The position numbers were made by a program, and so were the translations under genes. Below, one piece after another: positions 1-13,620 of a stretch of 64,000 nt of DNA. Each line of letters starts with the position of its first letter. Within the stretch, counting starts at the first letter, position 1. The notes beneath the pieces were generated by a model that saw only the letters and a program-made list of their open reading frames with translations, was not told where the DNA came from and did not search any database. The DNA is taken from the NCBI RefSeq assembly GCF_004027225.2, contig NC_044296.2:4446796-4510795 (forward strand), given 5' to 3'. This DNA comes from Strigops habroptila (Eukaryota; Chordata; Aves; Psittaciformes; Psittacidae).

Positions 1-3000
1 TTCACCATCTCTTCCCCCAGCCATCTGTTCGCGCTCTCCCTCCTCTTCCCTCTCTGTCCCCACACCCCCTTCCTTGTGCAGCTCTTTGAGTGGGTCCCAC
101 TGAGCTGCTCCTCTCCCTGCTTCCACGCTGGGCCAAGCCCAGGATTGTACCATTGCTGGATCAAGCTCTCTGGTGTTGGTTTGGGCGGTCAGTGGGGATG
201 TTGATGTCAACGCAGGAAAGCTGAAGGCAGGGTTCCTGCTCCCCTGCATCCCCTGGGAATGTCTCCCTGGCATCCTGCTTGAAGGAGCTGCTGGTGGAGG
301 GGAAGGTGGAAGAGGGCTTTTAAACCAGGTTATCAATGCCAGTTGCCCTGTTTGTGCAAGGGACTATTTCATAGTTTTGAAGAGCAGCCGCTTTAAAGTG
401 GGCACTGGGGCAAGAAGGTTTCATAGCCCTTCCCTCTTAACCTGTGGGATGCCTGGTCTCAGGATACCACTTAGGCCAAGGGCAAAATAAGACTAAAACT
501 ATTAATGTTTGACCATATGTGTAGGTAGTTAATATTCAGTGGTCATAATGGGAAAGCTCAAACCCACCCCCAACATCATTTACACCAGTGCAATGTATGC
601 ACAGACTGCTTCTGAATCAGAATAGTGGCCTTTTACTGCACCTTGCAGGGCTTTATTTGCTTTTCTCTGGAGTTAACAATAGCATGAAGCAAAGGCACCC
701 GATCGATGGGCTACAGAAAGGACACAAACCTCATTGTTCCAGCGCATCACCTACATCTTCCTGCAGGGCAGGAAGGATGCCTGCTGCCTGGCTGGGTTAT
801 CACCAGTGCTCCTGCTGCAGGGGATCTGCCTGCTACCATGGAAGCCAACAAAACTGGCTGCTGCTAGAGACGGAGATTGGGTTTGATCCAGACTGGCAAA
901 TCCAGGGTTCCTTTAAAAGAGCTGAATAAGGGCCCTATGTCTGACAAGGAGGAAATAAAACTACTGGATTGTTGGCTTTGATAAATCCTTTCCCTGACAC
1001 ATTCCTCAGACTTTGTCTCAGCAAAGGATAAAGGATAATGGTACAGGGGGAGAGATGGTGTCCTTCTTCCTGGTAATTTAAATACAGTGGAACAACGACA
1101 AAATATCAACATAAAGCTGTTAAAAAAATAACCTGACTGTGCACCTTCTTCCCAGAGTCTCCGGGGTGGAATCAGTTTAGATTGATGGATGATAAAGGAG
1201 CAAACCTGTTGCCTGAATGGGATGGCTCTTGGTGCAATAGGCAGAGCTGTTATCAGACCTGTTAAACAAATAAAGCTGTGAAGTGCAGACGTATTGTCTG
1301 AAGCATACATGCAGCTTTCCAAGCAGCTGAGATCTTCTTAAGGAATCCTTGATAAAGGAACAAGCCTGTTCAAGTTAATGGATATCCTCGGGTGATGCTT
1401 GGAGAGGATGCGTGAAGTGAATGGGGATCTGTGCTGCGGCTGCTGATGCACATCCCTCCCCTGCCCAAACACACCCTAGTTCATGGGAGCACTGCCTTCT
1501 CTGGAGCAAGAGGAAGAAGAAAGGGACATTCGTGCACACACAGGGCAGAAGGTGGTGATGGGTGAGCCAAGCTAACGGGATTAGCCCCAGCGCTGCTCAG
1601 TGGTGGTAGAAAAGGAGCATTTGGGTTGTCAGGGTGTTGAACCTACAGCTGAGCCTTTGGATAAGGACTGCTTTTCTGAAAGAGCTCACAGAATGAGGAG
1701 GAATACAGAGGGGCCATGGCTCAGGGCTGCTTTGGCTGCTTTGCCCAGAGTCCCACCTCCAGTGACCCTTCTAGAGAAGGGAAAAGAGGTGTGATACAGG
1801 ATTTGCCCCCAGCGCATGTCCTCCAGGACATGAGCATCTTTCAGGGGCTGAACAGCTGAACAGCTCCATCCTTAGTCCATGCTGTATTATCCTGACCTTG
1901 AGATCTTCCATCTGGTAATAAGAATCGTATGCCAAAGTTACTTTTCAAATCAGCTTCACACCTCCTTCATGTCACAAGCATCTTTGGACTTTGTCCTGAT
2001 TTGCCGCAGCTTGAGTGAGAAGAAAGCCGGGCTCCATTCAAATGGGTTTCTAGCAACAACACTAGAACAGTAATTTCACTGCAATGTTTCTCCTAAGGAA
2101 AAAAAAACCAACCAATTTGTTTGTCTGCCTGTGACAGGGAGAATTTTTCATGCTACCATCAGCCCTGGAGTTCATTCACCTATTGGAAAGATGTCCAGCT
2201 TCAAAAGATGTTTAATCTTATTTGAAAAGAGATAATTAGGAAAACACACACAAACACATGTGCCACACGCTCACGATTTCATTAGAAACTGCCTTCTCCT
2301 TCAGCTGAGGAAAAGGTTTTATCTTGATGGTGGGGATGAGTGTGTTTTCATGCTTGGTTAAGGTGCGTGCGTGCATATGTGTGTATCCATGTGTATATGT
2401 AGGTGCATATTTATGTCTCCGAACAGGAGAGGTTTTTAACTTGTTGAAACCTGTGAAATTCCTCATCCTGGTTCCATTTTTGGAAGCAGATTTTGATGAG
2501 ATCTTTTCTGTCACTGCACAGAGAGCGTCTAATCACGCTGTACAAAGACAGCCACAACTGACAATGCATCTCCCTCTTCCAGGAGAAAGGAAGAGAGGAA
2601 CAAAATGAATAATTCAAATGATAATTAGCGGTGTAATTATTCCTGTTTTTAGACTAACCTACAGGACAGAACATCAACGTTATGAGTCACTGGCAAAGTA
2701 TAAACAGAAATAATTTGGAAGATGTTGTCCTGATACTTTAGAAAGGGACTTGTCAGAGACTTTCTCTTCTGATCTCACATTGGCATCAGGAGTACCCTCC
2801 AACTGCTCCCTGTAAGGTCAAAGCTGGCATCAGTCATCTGGAATGAAAGGAGAAGGGGAGTTTCAAAAGCAGTGACAGTGCACCGGGAGGGCACAGGCTG
2901 GTAGAGCCATCATAGGGGGGAGCAGAGATGAGGCCCATCAGCTGAACACCCATAACATCAGGCAATGGTTTGGGCTTGATTCAGGTCAAGGAACACTCTT

Positions 3001-4130
3001 CTGCTGTGTGTCTACACAGCCTGGTGCAGCAAATCCCAGGTGCAGGTCTGGTTTTGATGTGCTCCAGTCCTGCAAATAATGATGCTCAGAGCTGAGGTCT
3101 GCACACACCCGGCGTTGAGATCTTCAGGTGCTGAACCATGAGGAAGGAAGGTGTGTGTGTGTTTATCCCTGTATTTTAGGCTGAACTGGGAGGTGAGAAG
3201 GTAAAAACTCAGTCTCAAGGCCTCCACACTGTGCTTGAGAAGAGCCAAACCCTCTGCACAGAGCCGAGTTGTCACATACCAGATGCTGCTCTAATACTTT
3301 CTGATGGGGATACATGCAGTAAGTCTGGACTTCAGCTGCAGCTCAGACCTGTGCTTAACCAACAGCCTTATCAACCTTCCAAACCTACAATCACTTCCGT
3401 ATTTTTAAGACCTGGAGCATCTCTCTTTAACAGGAGCTCTGTGGCTGGAGCAGTTCCCATCCAAGGAGACACTGAGGATCAAGCAACAGCCTGTAAAAAT
3501 GAACAGCGGGATGCCTCTTGGCACTGTAACACATGAAGAAGGGAAGAAAGATGTCTTTAATTTGCCCGGTAATGATCAATATAGAATCAAACCCGACCTT
3601 GAATTTTAATGGCTCTGTGCTAATAGAAAGCCACTTGCAGATGGATGGAGGAGGATCAGAATAGCCTGGGGGAGGGAGGGCTGGGTGGTCCCTTGCACAG
3701 CAGGCTCAGCACCCTGTGTGGCCACACCCTGCCACCACGGATGTGCTTTTCTGGGGCTGGCAGAGGGAAAATCGCTCTGGGGTGGCAGTGGCTGGGGATG
3801 GGACGCTGTGGGCACAGGAGACAGCACCACCCAAGTTCCTCCTGGGTTCCTCCAAGTGCTGTTTCATCCAGCAATTCCAAAGCACTGTTTTAAAAGCAAA
3901 GGCATTTACAGAGAGGAAAACTGAGCCAAGAAGCAGGGTCCGTGGCAGCACCCAGAGACCCAGTGGGTCTCACAGGCCCCCGTGACACTGGGTCCTCTTT
4001 GTTGCTCCCTGTCTTTGACGTGTATCTGATGCTGTACAGACAAAATGTCTCAACTCCTGACCCAAGGCACTGGCAGCATTTGCAATTGGCAGGGACTCCT
4101 TAAAAAGAGAGAAAAAAAACCCAGAAGAAT
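1..4130. other. Non-coding, nothing recognisable apart from a (TG)n tract
   Basis: Only short chance frames on both strands. No TE, RNA gene or conserved domain seen. Confidence 0.6.
2361..2410. repeat. Degenerate (TG)n tract
   Basis: Interrupted alternating purine-pyrimidine stretch (GTGCGTGCGTGCATATGTGTG and on). An old microsatellite. Confidence 0.7.
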
Positions 4131-4168
4131 TTCTATATATATTTATATAGATATAAATAAATAGAGAT
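4131..4168. repeat. AT-rich simple repeat
   Basis: TATATATATTTATATAGATATAAATAAATA-type low-complexity stretch, just left of a candidate conserved block. Confidence 0.7.
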
Positions 4169-4189
4169 GAGATTGACCAGTTGAAATTA

Positions 4190-4470
4190 TATAGCAGCTG
4201 TTAACATTGACATCTTTATTTGCTGCATCAATTGTATTTGGCTTAATCTTGTTCCCACAATGCTGAAAACATTTGACTCATCTTCTGGTTTTTTTTTTTC
4301 TGTTGATATAGAATCATTTTGACAGTTATCCTATTGGCTGTTAATAAATATCTGCACTTTCTATGATCAATCATAAAACAAATCCAATCGCCTTTTCGCT
4401 TTTTATTTGACCTTAATCCTAACAAATCTCCCACTGTTTCATTGAATTTACTCATCAGCCAGCAGAAGAA
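4190..4470. promoter_or_regulatory. Candidate conserved non-coding element
   Basis: AT-rich, non-repetitive block dense in TTAAT/TAAT and ATCAAT motifs, with an AP-1-like TGACTCA at 4274-4280. No frame or TE is recognisable. Called only on texture; no alignment was available. Confidence 0.3.
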
Positions 4471-7400
4471 GAAAGAAAAAGAGTGGGTATCCGTTGATGC
4501 CTGTCCATCTGTTGAAGGCAACGGTAGTCGAGAGGAGATGAGATGGGAACCAGGAAAATACTCATCTGTTGTCTGACACTGTCTGTTGAATCACCCCAGC
4601 CACATCCCTTTGCTTTTTGTGTCTTGCTTCCCCTCCAGGACAGAGTAAAACTGTAGGAAGCTCAGCACCACATTTTTCAATTCCCTCAACCAAGGATTGA
4701 CAGGACCAGCTGCCTTCTGTCAACCACACAAGAAAAGGGAGTTATCTTGCTTCTGCAGGAGCTCTGGGAAGGACTTCTCCTCCTTAGCAGTTGCATGTGG
4801 ACTTTTTAATGCTCACCAGTCTGCAGGTTTCCCCCTTCCTTTGCCCCTTCCTGCCCCAGGGGGATGCAGAGTAGTACAGCTGTGGAGTGGGGGATCTGGT
4901 TCTTGTAATGCAGTTGAAACGAAGTGGAGGGAGCTGGAGGGCAAAGGATGCTCCATCCAGCGTGTTTCCCACCACATGGCCATTCCTGCTTGTGTGACGT
5001 CTGTGTTTTCTTCCCTCTCTCCCCTCCCAGACTTCTGCCTGCAGAAACAATCCTCTGAGCACTTCAGAACTGCCAGTGAGATGAGGTGAGGCTTGCCTCC
5101 CAGCAGAAATCCTGTATCATGTGGTGGGGAGGAAGGATGCTCTTACATCAGGCCTGGCTCTGCCCTTGCTTACCACCACCCCGGGAAGCACAAGGATGCT
5201 TTAGGAGCAGTTCTGGTACCTACTTTGCGAATATTTCCCTTCCTCCACACCTACCAGAACAGGATTCAAAATCCATATGTAAAAATAAATAAATAAAACC
5301 AATCCTGCAGTCAAGGGGGTGGGGGGAAGGCAGAGAAGAAGGATAAAAGCAGGAGAAGCAACTTTGTCCTTTGGTGCCAGCAGCGCCAGGCTCCTGCGGT
5401 TGGAACCCCAATGAGAACCAAAGTATCTTCATCATTATCTAGCTGCAAATGGCAGCTGCTTCACCAGCCACTGCTGGGGCAGGACGGTCTCTTTTACGAG
5501 AGCAGGAAGGGAACAGTGGGGCAGGGAATTAAAATATGGGCTACAAATTGGAAACGGCAGGAGGTGGAGGGGGATTCAGCTTAGCCGGCGGACGCCCAGC
5601 GTGCTCCCTATTTATGCTATGCCAATGACTTTGCTCTCAAGCAGCTCGCTGGAGAGAAAGAGAGAGAAAAATAGATATATCTTGCAGCTTGCCTTGGCCC
5701 AGGAAATTCCTGCAGAAGCCAATGGCAGGAGAAACTGCAGAGCCGTAGGTCAGGTAGTGATGCAACAGCCCATTTGCAGCCATGAATTACCTGCCCTTGT
5801 GAAGGTTGCTCTGTCCAGAGAATAATCTTATCCATAAAGAATTGGCTGGGGAGGAAGGGCACATGCAGCAGTGGCTGCTTCCACTCATGGAACTGCAAAC
5901 CCCACATGAGGTTGAGCACAGGCTCAAGACAGGATTTGACCTGTAAAAGCTCATCCCCAGCGTTATCTCCTTTGCAGGGGAACCTGAACTCGAATTTATG
6001 CTCCTGTGTGACCTTGCCACCTCTGTGTCGCAGTTTTCCTGCCTTTAAAATGGGAATCAGTGCCCAGCACTCAGAGCACCAACAGGATGAACATGCAGAG
6101 AGGTGCAAAGTGCTCAGACAGGTCTGCGGCGGGGCCCTGCCTGGACCTGTGGTCCCTCTGCATCTGGATGTCACTTTCCAGCAGGTTTCTGTCCTTGTCT
6201 CTTCTTCTGTGGCCCTGTATCACCCCAAACCCAACCAACAGGCCTGCACTTGGCACGCACTGTTAGGAGAGAAGCACGCGAAGAAGGAAAGTAGTGCCTG
6301 AGAGGTGCCTCTCTAGTACAGCGAGGCCTGAGAGCAACCAGAAATAGAAACGCGGGGCCATGAATTAAACAGGCTGCAATCACTCATCTGTCTCCAGCAG
6401 GGAGTTCAGCTCAGGGTAGATCACTCCTCAGCCTGAATGGATGTAGGGGTGCAGGGCATGGGTCAGCAAGTGCCCTACCCCACTGATATGAACAGAAGCA
6501 GTTCCTGTGAATATGCCCTTCCCACGCCGTGCTCGCTTTCCTGGCACTGCTGGGGTCTTTGGGACAATGCTGGCCAGTCCTGGGCACTTCCCAGCTCCTT
6601 GGTACCTTGAAGTATCCCCCAGATAGGGTACTACTGCCCAAGGGCCGGAGCCAATGTTTTCCTCTGCATGGCCACCATGCCTGACCCTGAGGAAAGAGTT
6701 GTGCTGCAAAGGAGGCCTGGGGAGGCACAAAAAACCCCATGTGCAATAATGTGCCAGGCATTTCAAGGTGAAAATAGCCAGAACTTCAATCTACAGGTTC
6801 CTCCTATGGCAGGGGACGGTATCACCCTGTTATTTGTGGTGCTCCCAGCCTCAGAGGGGAGAACGGGGCTGCACTTAACATCTTAAACTGCCATCGGTTG
6901 TGATTACGGCTCCTGTGGACCTGAACCTCTGCTGGATTCTGTGCCTTGGCACGAAATTTGGGCAGGGGCTCATCCTGCCAGCAAATACCCCAATTCCTGA
7001 AAGCAGGGGCTGTGGTGTGAGAGTGGCACAGGCAGGAGGAAGAGCTCAACCCTGGGGCCAGGCCACCCGGCTCTGCTCCCCCCGCCAGGCTCTCTCCACT
7101 CTCAGCAATTGTCTCGATTCCCTTGGGTGGCTCTGAGGAGGGACCAGCCTTTCCCAGAGGCAGGCAGACATCAGAGGAACATCACTTGGGCAGGGGATGA
7201 TTAGCTTTGCTGACGGCTGTCTCAAGTGGATGTGATGGATGGTGCCTCAGTCTGCCTGAGCACTAGAGTCTATCGCATGCCTCTGAAGTCCACCAGACAG
7301 CAGAGCTCGTTGAGGATTAGCCCTGCACATGCCTGCAGCCCCGGGGCTTGAGACAACTCTGGGAGTGACAGGGAAAATGAAAGAAGTAATTTAGAGCCTA

Positions 7401-9079
7401 ATGAGGGGAAATCCACAAAGCCCTGCCTCAGCCTGAAAGCTGGTTGCTTGAGAAGGGGCTTGATTTTCATCTGGCTTTGCAGATGCTCTGAGCAAGTTTT
7501 CCTAACTCGCAGAAGGAAACTCATGGGGATTTGGCATCGGGATGGCTTCTTCCTCCCATCTCTATCATCGCTTCATTAACTGACCTCTCAGAAGCTGCGC
7601 AGCATTTTCAGTTCACAGATAAAACATATTTACTACGTGGCGCTCTCAGATGGCATGTGGGGACACAGTCAGTCGTGTAGATTGGCTACACGCAATTAGG
7701 CTACAAATGCAGCTTGTGCACAGACCAGCTGCCATAGATAGAGCTGCCATAGAGCTCATAGATCACTGTTAGTCCACTCAGCCCTGCACACACTGGAGCA
7801 CTTTACCCTGGTCCTCAGGGATGACCACTCTCCCGTTCCCTGCTCCTCTGCCTGCAGGCAGCATGTGTCCCCCTCTACATGTATCCAGGTCACTTAACAA
7901 TGCTTGCGGAGATGACTGCCATGTCCATCACATGCAAGTACCTGCAAAATGTGAGCACAGACACTTATAGACTACTGATCCCATGTACACAGTGACTCTG
8001 GTCCACAGCTGGGATATGAATCTTGGAGAGGGAACAGTGCTTGGATAACTGGGAATAAGAAATGTAAAGACAGGAGTATCCCTTACTGCTCTCTGTAAGG
8101 ATATCTGGGCTAAAGGATCCTATAAACAACCAGTCCAGCCAAAGTGAGGTTTCGGGGACCACCAAATTCTCGGTATCTCTCTGCCTGTTCCTCTGCCCCA
8201 ATTGCAAAGGCCTCGCCTGCCCCTGCAGAAGCCCTGTCTGCTCCTTTTCATCTGGTTAATTGGCCGCTGCCTTACCGGGGAAATCTCAGCCTGGCTGTCA
8301 GCCCCGAGCTGTGCTCAGCACCCTCCAGAAGCTACCGGCAAGGCACTGACATGGGGAAGGGTTTTTAACCTGTCACAAAGGGAAGGAGCAGGACTCTGCT
8401 GCCTCTAATTGCTCTATGCGCAGAGGTGCCTTGTTTATTCAATTAATTTGGAGCCATCAAATGTCAGAGCTCAACCAGCAGCTGCTGGGAGGGAGGGGGG
8501 ATTTTTGCCTCTCTAGAAAGGTGGGGTATGCAAAGCCCTCTTTTCTTTAAACAATCTCCAACTCTTGGTTTTTATAGGCATTAACTCTCATTGTGCCCTT
8601 AGAGAGAACGGTGTTGAAATGTGCCTGTAATGTTTTTTTCCCCCCAAAGTCACCCAGAAGGTTAGTGTCAGAGCAGGATGGAAAAATGCTAGTCCAGACC
8701 CAGAAGTGAAATCCTCGAGGCTGTGCTATTTGGCCAAAGGAAAAGCCTATTTTTATTGATAAATGAACAGATATTTATGAAGGAGCAGATTTTCCCTCTT
8801 CCCCAAGGCTGCAAATTCCAGCCCCAAATTGTCCTCCTTGCTAGCAAGCAAATTCCCCTCCACTGTTGATCTCTAAATGTCATACACTGGCCCTAGGAAA
8901 CACGCAATAACCACCACAGCCTGGAAGGGGGAGAAGGACTCCTTGCTCTGAGCTGTAAAACTGTAAATCAGAGCAGAATGTATTCCCTCTGCCTGGATTT
9001 CACAGCTCTCTGTGTGTTAATTTGGCCAGTTGCACTCTCTGCATGCGTCATGCCAGGAGCCCCTTTCAGCAAGGTCTAG
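4471..9079. other. Non-coding, no gene seen
   Basis: Frames of up to 185 codons (5617-6174, - strand) overlap each other on both strands, lack recognisable domains and are compatible with chance in GC-richer DNA. Confidence 0.55.
7727..7756. repeat. Two-copy 15-bp tandem duplication
   Basis: AGCTGCCATAGATAG is followed at once by AGCTGCCATAGAGCT; the first 12 bases are identical. Confidence 0.7.
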
Positions 9080-9480
9080 GACTTAGCTTTTTAGAGTGAA
9101 AGAAAAGAAAATAATATCAAAAGCCTTGTTTCAGCTTGCCTGTTCACAATCACATTTTCCCCGAGCATGGGCAGCAGCCTTACGAGCCATTTCTGTTTGA
9201 TAGCTCGGGTTTTATTCACGTAGATAATGAGTTTGGCAGGAGGTTAATAAGTGTCAACTGAAAGATAATTTAAGAGTTGTAAAGATAAATTTGTTGTGTG
9301 CTCTTTTTTCTGTGTGTGCGGCTAATATCTCAGTGCCCATATACACACACAGAGTGAACAGGCTGGTTTCCAAGTCCGTAATCTATATGGTTTTCTTTAT
9401 TCCTTAAGGTATTGTAAATATCTAAAAGTCCCAGTGACAATCCTGCTGCATATAAATTCCCATCTGCCCTGTTTTGATTC
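9080..9480. promoter_or_regulatory. Candidate conserved non-coding element
   Basis: AT-rich, non-repetitive sequence with repeated GATAA, TTAATA and TTTATT motifs (for example GATAATTTAAGAGTTGTAAA near 9264-9283). It resembles developmental enhancer sequence; conservation is untested. Confidence 0.3.
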
Positions 9481-10399
9481 CTTTCCTGTGCAAAGCCATT
9501 AGATTAACACAAGGGGGGAAGGAGGAAAAAAAGAAAAGGAATAGAGCTTTAGAAAAGGGGCTTTGCCTCCCTAACACAATGCTCAAGCAGAGAATTTCCT
9601 TGTGGGCTGGACAGAGATGTGGCGCTTATGCAGAGTTTTGAGGCAGAGTCCTTGGGAAGGTTCATCTGGGTTTAGGCAGTTGTTTGTTCTTCTTCTTTAC
9701 TCTTTTTATTTTAACTTTAAACCAGTTTTTGCCTTAAAGATACCCTGAGTTCTGCCCCACTGTAGGCAAACTAATGCACCTTCCAGTGCAGGTAGTGCTT
9801 GGCTGGAGCTTGGCTCATTCCAGGTCTCAGGATGCTTGTGCCCAGGGACAACAGGAATCAACGTCCTCTGTGGAGATGCAGCCTAGAATCCCAAATACCC
9901 CACAGCGCAGCACGAAGGTCTGGCTCGTCCCTTCTAACCAGGCTCTGGCTGGAAGTGATTTTCTGTGCTAACTGATGCTTTCTGCTTCTCTGAAAGCTCT
10001 ATTACAGCTTCAGCCTTCACATTTTAAACACCAGAATCAATGCAATACTGAGCTAAAGATATACACTCCCTGCACCTCAGACAGGTACAAAACATCCAGG
10101 ACAAAATAAACCAGCAGTGCTCAAGGGAGCTTCACCTGCCCCAGCCATCACCAGGACAAAGGGACCTTCCTGGCTCAGTGGGCATTTTGGCTGCACCCTG
10201 TAAAGAGCTAATCAGCACTGAAATGTTACGCTGGGCCTTGCCATCCTCCTCTGCTCCGCTCCATCCCACCCTTTTCCTAATCCCTTTAAAGCAGAAGAGT
10301 TTAGGAAGGCTTCGGTGGTGGACGTTGAGCAGCGGGGGCGAGAGGGAGGACAGCAGGGCTTTGTCACAAGCATCAATACGATACTGTTCCATAAAACAA

Positions 10400-10640
10400 A
10401 CCCCCTGAAGTTAAAGATTATTTACATTTTAGATACGGGTAACAACCATAATCTATTTGATTAGGCGAGGCTTGAATTAAGTACCAAATTTATCTCTTTA
10501 CATTGTCAAACTTAATAGTAGTTTAAAGATAAACCTCATTGAAACTCTGCCTTCCCTGCTGGGCTAATTAACACCCATTTAGGCTCTTAAGCCTTTGATG
10601 GGTGTTTCTGTTCCAGCGCTTTGGTAATAGGGGAAGCTGC
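10400..10640. promoter_or_regulatory. Candidate conserved non-coding element with embedded hairpin
   Basis: Non-repetitive block with GATTAGG, TTGAATTAAG, AAAGATAAAC and TAATTA motifs, plus the 35-bp inverted repeat at 10571-10605. No coding frame. Confidence 0.35.
10571..10605. repeat. Two-step inverted repeat (hairpin) in a motif-rich block
   Basis: Outer arms ACACCCAT and ATGGGTGT (8 bp) enclose inner arms AGGCT and AGCCT around a CTTA loop. The whole 35 bp is one imperfect palindrome, preceded by a homeodomain-type TAATTA at 10566-10571. Confidence 0.75.
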
Positions 10641-11639
10641 TTTAATAAATCAGAGAAAAATCTCGGCCAAGCAGCACGAACCAAAGGCTCTCTGACCAGA
10701 TGTGATGGGTTTGCAATGTGGTAAGGGAGATAAAAGCACTTTCTTGATTAAATACTGCTACCAGGTTGAACTCTGAGTTTCAGGTGCTGGTACTGCTACT
10801 CCTCTAATGTGTGCTGAGTGTTTTATTTCAAGGTTGGTCCTATAAAATGGGCCAGATTGATGGAGAAACTGAGCCAAAGTGCGCTGATCTCGATGGGTGA
10901 CTGCCTGTGTGTTTGGTGGCTTTGGATTTGGGTAGATTGACATCATCCACAGGAGATCGTGAGAGTTTCAGACTCTCCTTGATGCGGAGATATTCTGGTA
11001 AAGCAATGCCTAAATCAAGGGAAAGTGGGAATTTAAATGCTGGTGCATAGAAATCCCAAGTGAGCTGTGAATGCTGGAGTCTTGTTGGGCGCTACAATGG
11101 AATCAACCCCAATTTTGCCCTACCAGAATCAGGACTGGTGGATCCAACTGGGAGCTACAGCCACGAGCTTCTCCCACATCCCTGTGATACTGCTCATGGT
11201 CTGTATTTGGCTTTCTGAGGAAATACCTGGTTACTCTTTTGAGTGGTTCAGTCTGGATTCCTCTTTAGGCAGGAAGGAAATGTGCTCCTGGCTCCTCCAT
11301 CCACATGTGAGCTTAACCCTGTGCAATTCTGGTGCCCCTCCTCAAGCAGCAAGTGTCTGAGAGCACCGGTGGGGGCATTTGCCCTGGGCTGCAGCCACGA
11401 CCATTGCAAACTGGAGACAGAGCCAGGGAAAGAGGCCAGGGAACTGTCTAAACCCCAAATACCTCAAAGCGCTTCGGCAGTTCCTGCTGCAATAACAAAG
11501 CTATGGGGGGCTGAAGCTCCCCTCTGCTGCCCCCGGCAGCAGGCAGGGTCTAGGGTGGCTCCTCACTGTGCCCAGGGAGAGCAGCTCCCGCAGCCCCACT
11601 CTGCTTTAAGGAGCGAGAGCAGGGCAGGGAGAGATGGTG

Positions 11640-11780
11640 CCACGTTTAATTAGCTCTCAGCAAAACCAGATTATTCTTAACATTAAACTAATCTTCAAAA
11701 AGGGAACCCTTTAAATGAAAAGAAAAAGTGCAAGGCTAGGAAACCATTAATTGATTCCTTATTCATTAACCTTTTGAAAC
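11640..11780. promoter_or_regulatory. Candidate conserved non-coding element
   Basis: A sharply AT-rich island next to GC-richer sequence, with several homeodomain-type cores (TTTAATTAG, CATTAATTGATT). Confidence 0.25.
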
Positions 11781-13489
11781 CATTCAAAAGAGCTGAAAAA
11801 CGACTTCCTTTGGAGCAAGGGTTTATACCGGGCTTGAAGGAGCCTCTTGTAACCTACAATGTACAGGGCAAGAGAAGGGACAGTCCCAAATTGCTCCATG
11901 TTTTACTAATCAGAGTCCCTGCTGTAAACACCACAGATCTTGAACACACTCATCTGAAACCACCCTGGAGCCACGACAGCTTCTCTGATATTTAATCTGT
12001 ACACCTCCAACTTCTCACGCCCATCACTGCGCCTAGAGAAGCTCAAGTCTCATGACTTGTTCTTCTCTGTCAATCCAGAGCTTCTGCAATCAAGGGACTT
12101 GCATTAAAAGAAGTCCTCCAGAGATGGTGAAAAGCAGTTTGCAGAGGGCTTTGGGGTTTAAGAAGCCCAACCACCCAGAACCAAATGAGGCTGACAACAG
12201 GATAGTAAAATCCAGTTTAGTCACTACAATGAATCCAATGAGGAAGGGAGATGAGCTGCCATGGGAGTACCAGCACCACAGCCACTGGGGCTGTGGTCAC
12301 CCAGAGAGCCAGCAGGAAGATGGAGCAGTTCTCAGCACCCACTGTCCCTGGGCAATGGCTTGCGTGGCCAGAGGTCCCTGTTCTGCTCCTTTCCCCTTCC
12401 AGCTCCCAGCCCCTCATGCCCCTGAAGGCAAAGATCCAGCACTGGCTTATTTTGCTTTGTGAAGGCTCTTCCCCAGGGAGCTCCGCGTTCCTGCCGTGCC
12501 CACCTTCCTTGGGAAGGCGGACAAACAACGGCAGTTTCCATAGTCACTGGGGAAGAGAAGGAAGACAAAGCCGGCCCGGTCAACGGCTGCCAAATCTCCT
12601 TTTGTTTGTGCCTAGCAGCACTTGGATTTTCCCTGATCTGAAATGACAGTTTTCTCCCTTTCTGGGGTCTTGTTTTCTGGGTATTTGATTCTTGTGCCAG
12701 GGCTTGGACAGAAACCAATGGCTAAAAAGCTTCCTCCTATAAACTGTGGAATTAACAACCCTCTTTCCCTGACCTCGTTGGTATGGTGGGGCAAAAAAAT
12801 AGAAGCATTTTCTCTCTTCACATTCTTTTCTCTCTTTTCTTCTCTTCTTCATTTCGGGCAGACGGGAACCAAGCCCTTCATGGGAATTCCTGATCCAGCC
12901 TCTCTCAGAGAGCACAGACCAAACCTGGAGATATGGTACCTTCAAAAGTGAGATGAAGTTTGGATGTTCCCATCAGGGGCAACTATGGACTCACCTGACA
13001 TGCCATGAACCCAGTGCTGTGGGGAGGTATCAGATCAACAAAAGGCTGCAGTGACTGAATTGCTCCTATTTGCAAGAGGTTCTGGGTTTGCTGTAGAAGA
13101 ACTGGAGGAACCTGTGTCTCCCAGAGCCCCACATCATGCTGCCCCTTGGGGGAAGTATTAAATGATTTGTGCGCTCCATGAATGTGGGACATACAGCTCA
13201 CACTCATCAGCATATTTGTACTGCTCTGGCCTCTCAGCATGGGGATGAATTATAGACTTAGCATGTGTTCAGCAAAAACATCACCTTTCCCAAATATCCC
13301 CCCGGCAAAGACCACGTGCTTGGAAAGTCACAAGATCTTAAACAAAACCACCCCAAACCACCCTCTCCTCCTGAGCATCCCCCGTGTAGCACAAGGGCCA
13401 TTTCCCCCACCACTGCTCAGCACCCTCCCTCTGCTCCCAGGCTCTGTCCTCGCTCCCTTGACTCCTGCTTCGCTCAGCGCTTGAAGCTG

Positions 13490-13620
13490 GGGGCTCTTTA
13501 AAGCAGTCTCTAATGATACTTCATTGATCTCAATTATCCAGAGACAACTCTCGGTTATCCTGAGGCCGATTAAGCAAGTTGCAGATTAATCACAGCCTGC
13601 TAAGTGTCCCCTTCATCCTC
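13490..13620. promoter_or_regulatory. Candidate conserved non-coding element
   Basis: Clustered TAATGAT, TTGATCTCAATTATC, CGATTAAG and GATTAATC motifs in unique sequence. Confidence 0.25.
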
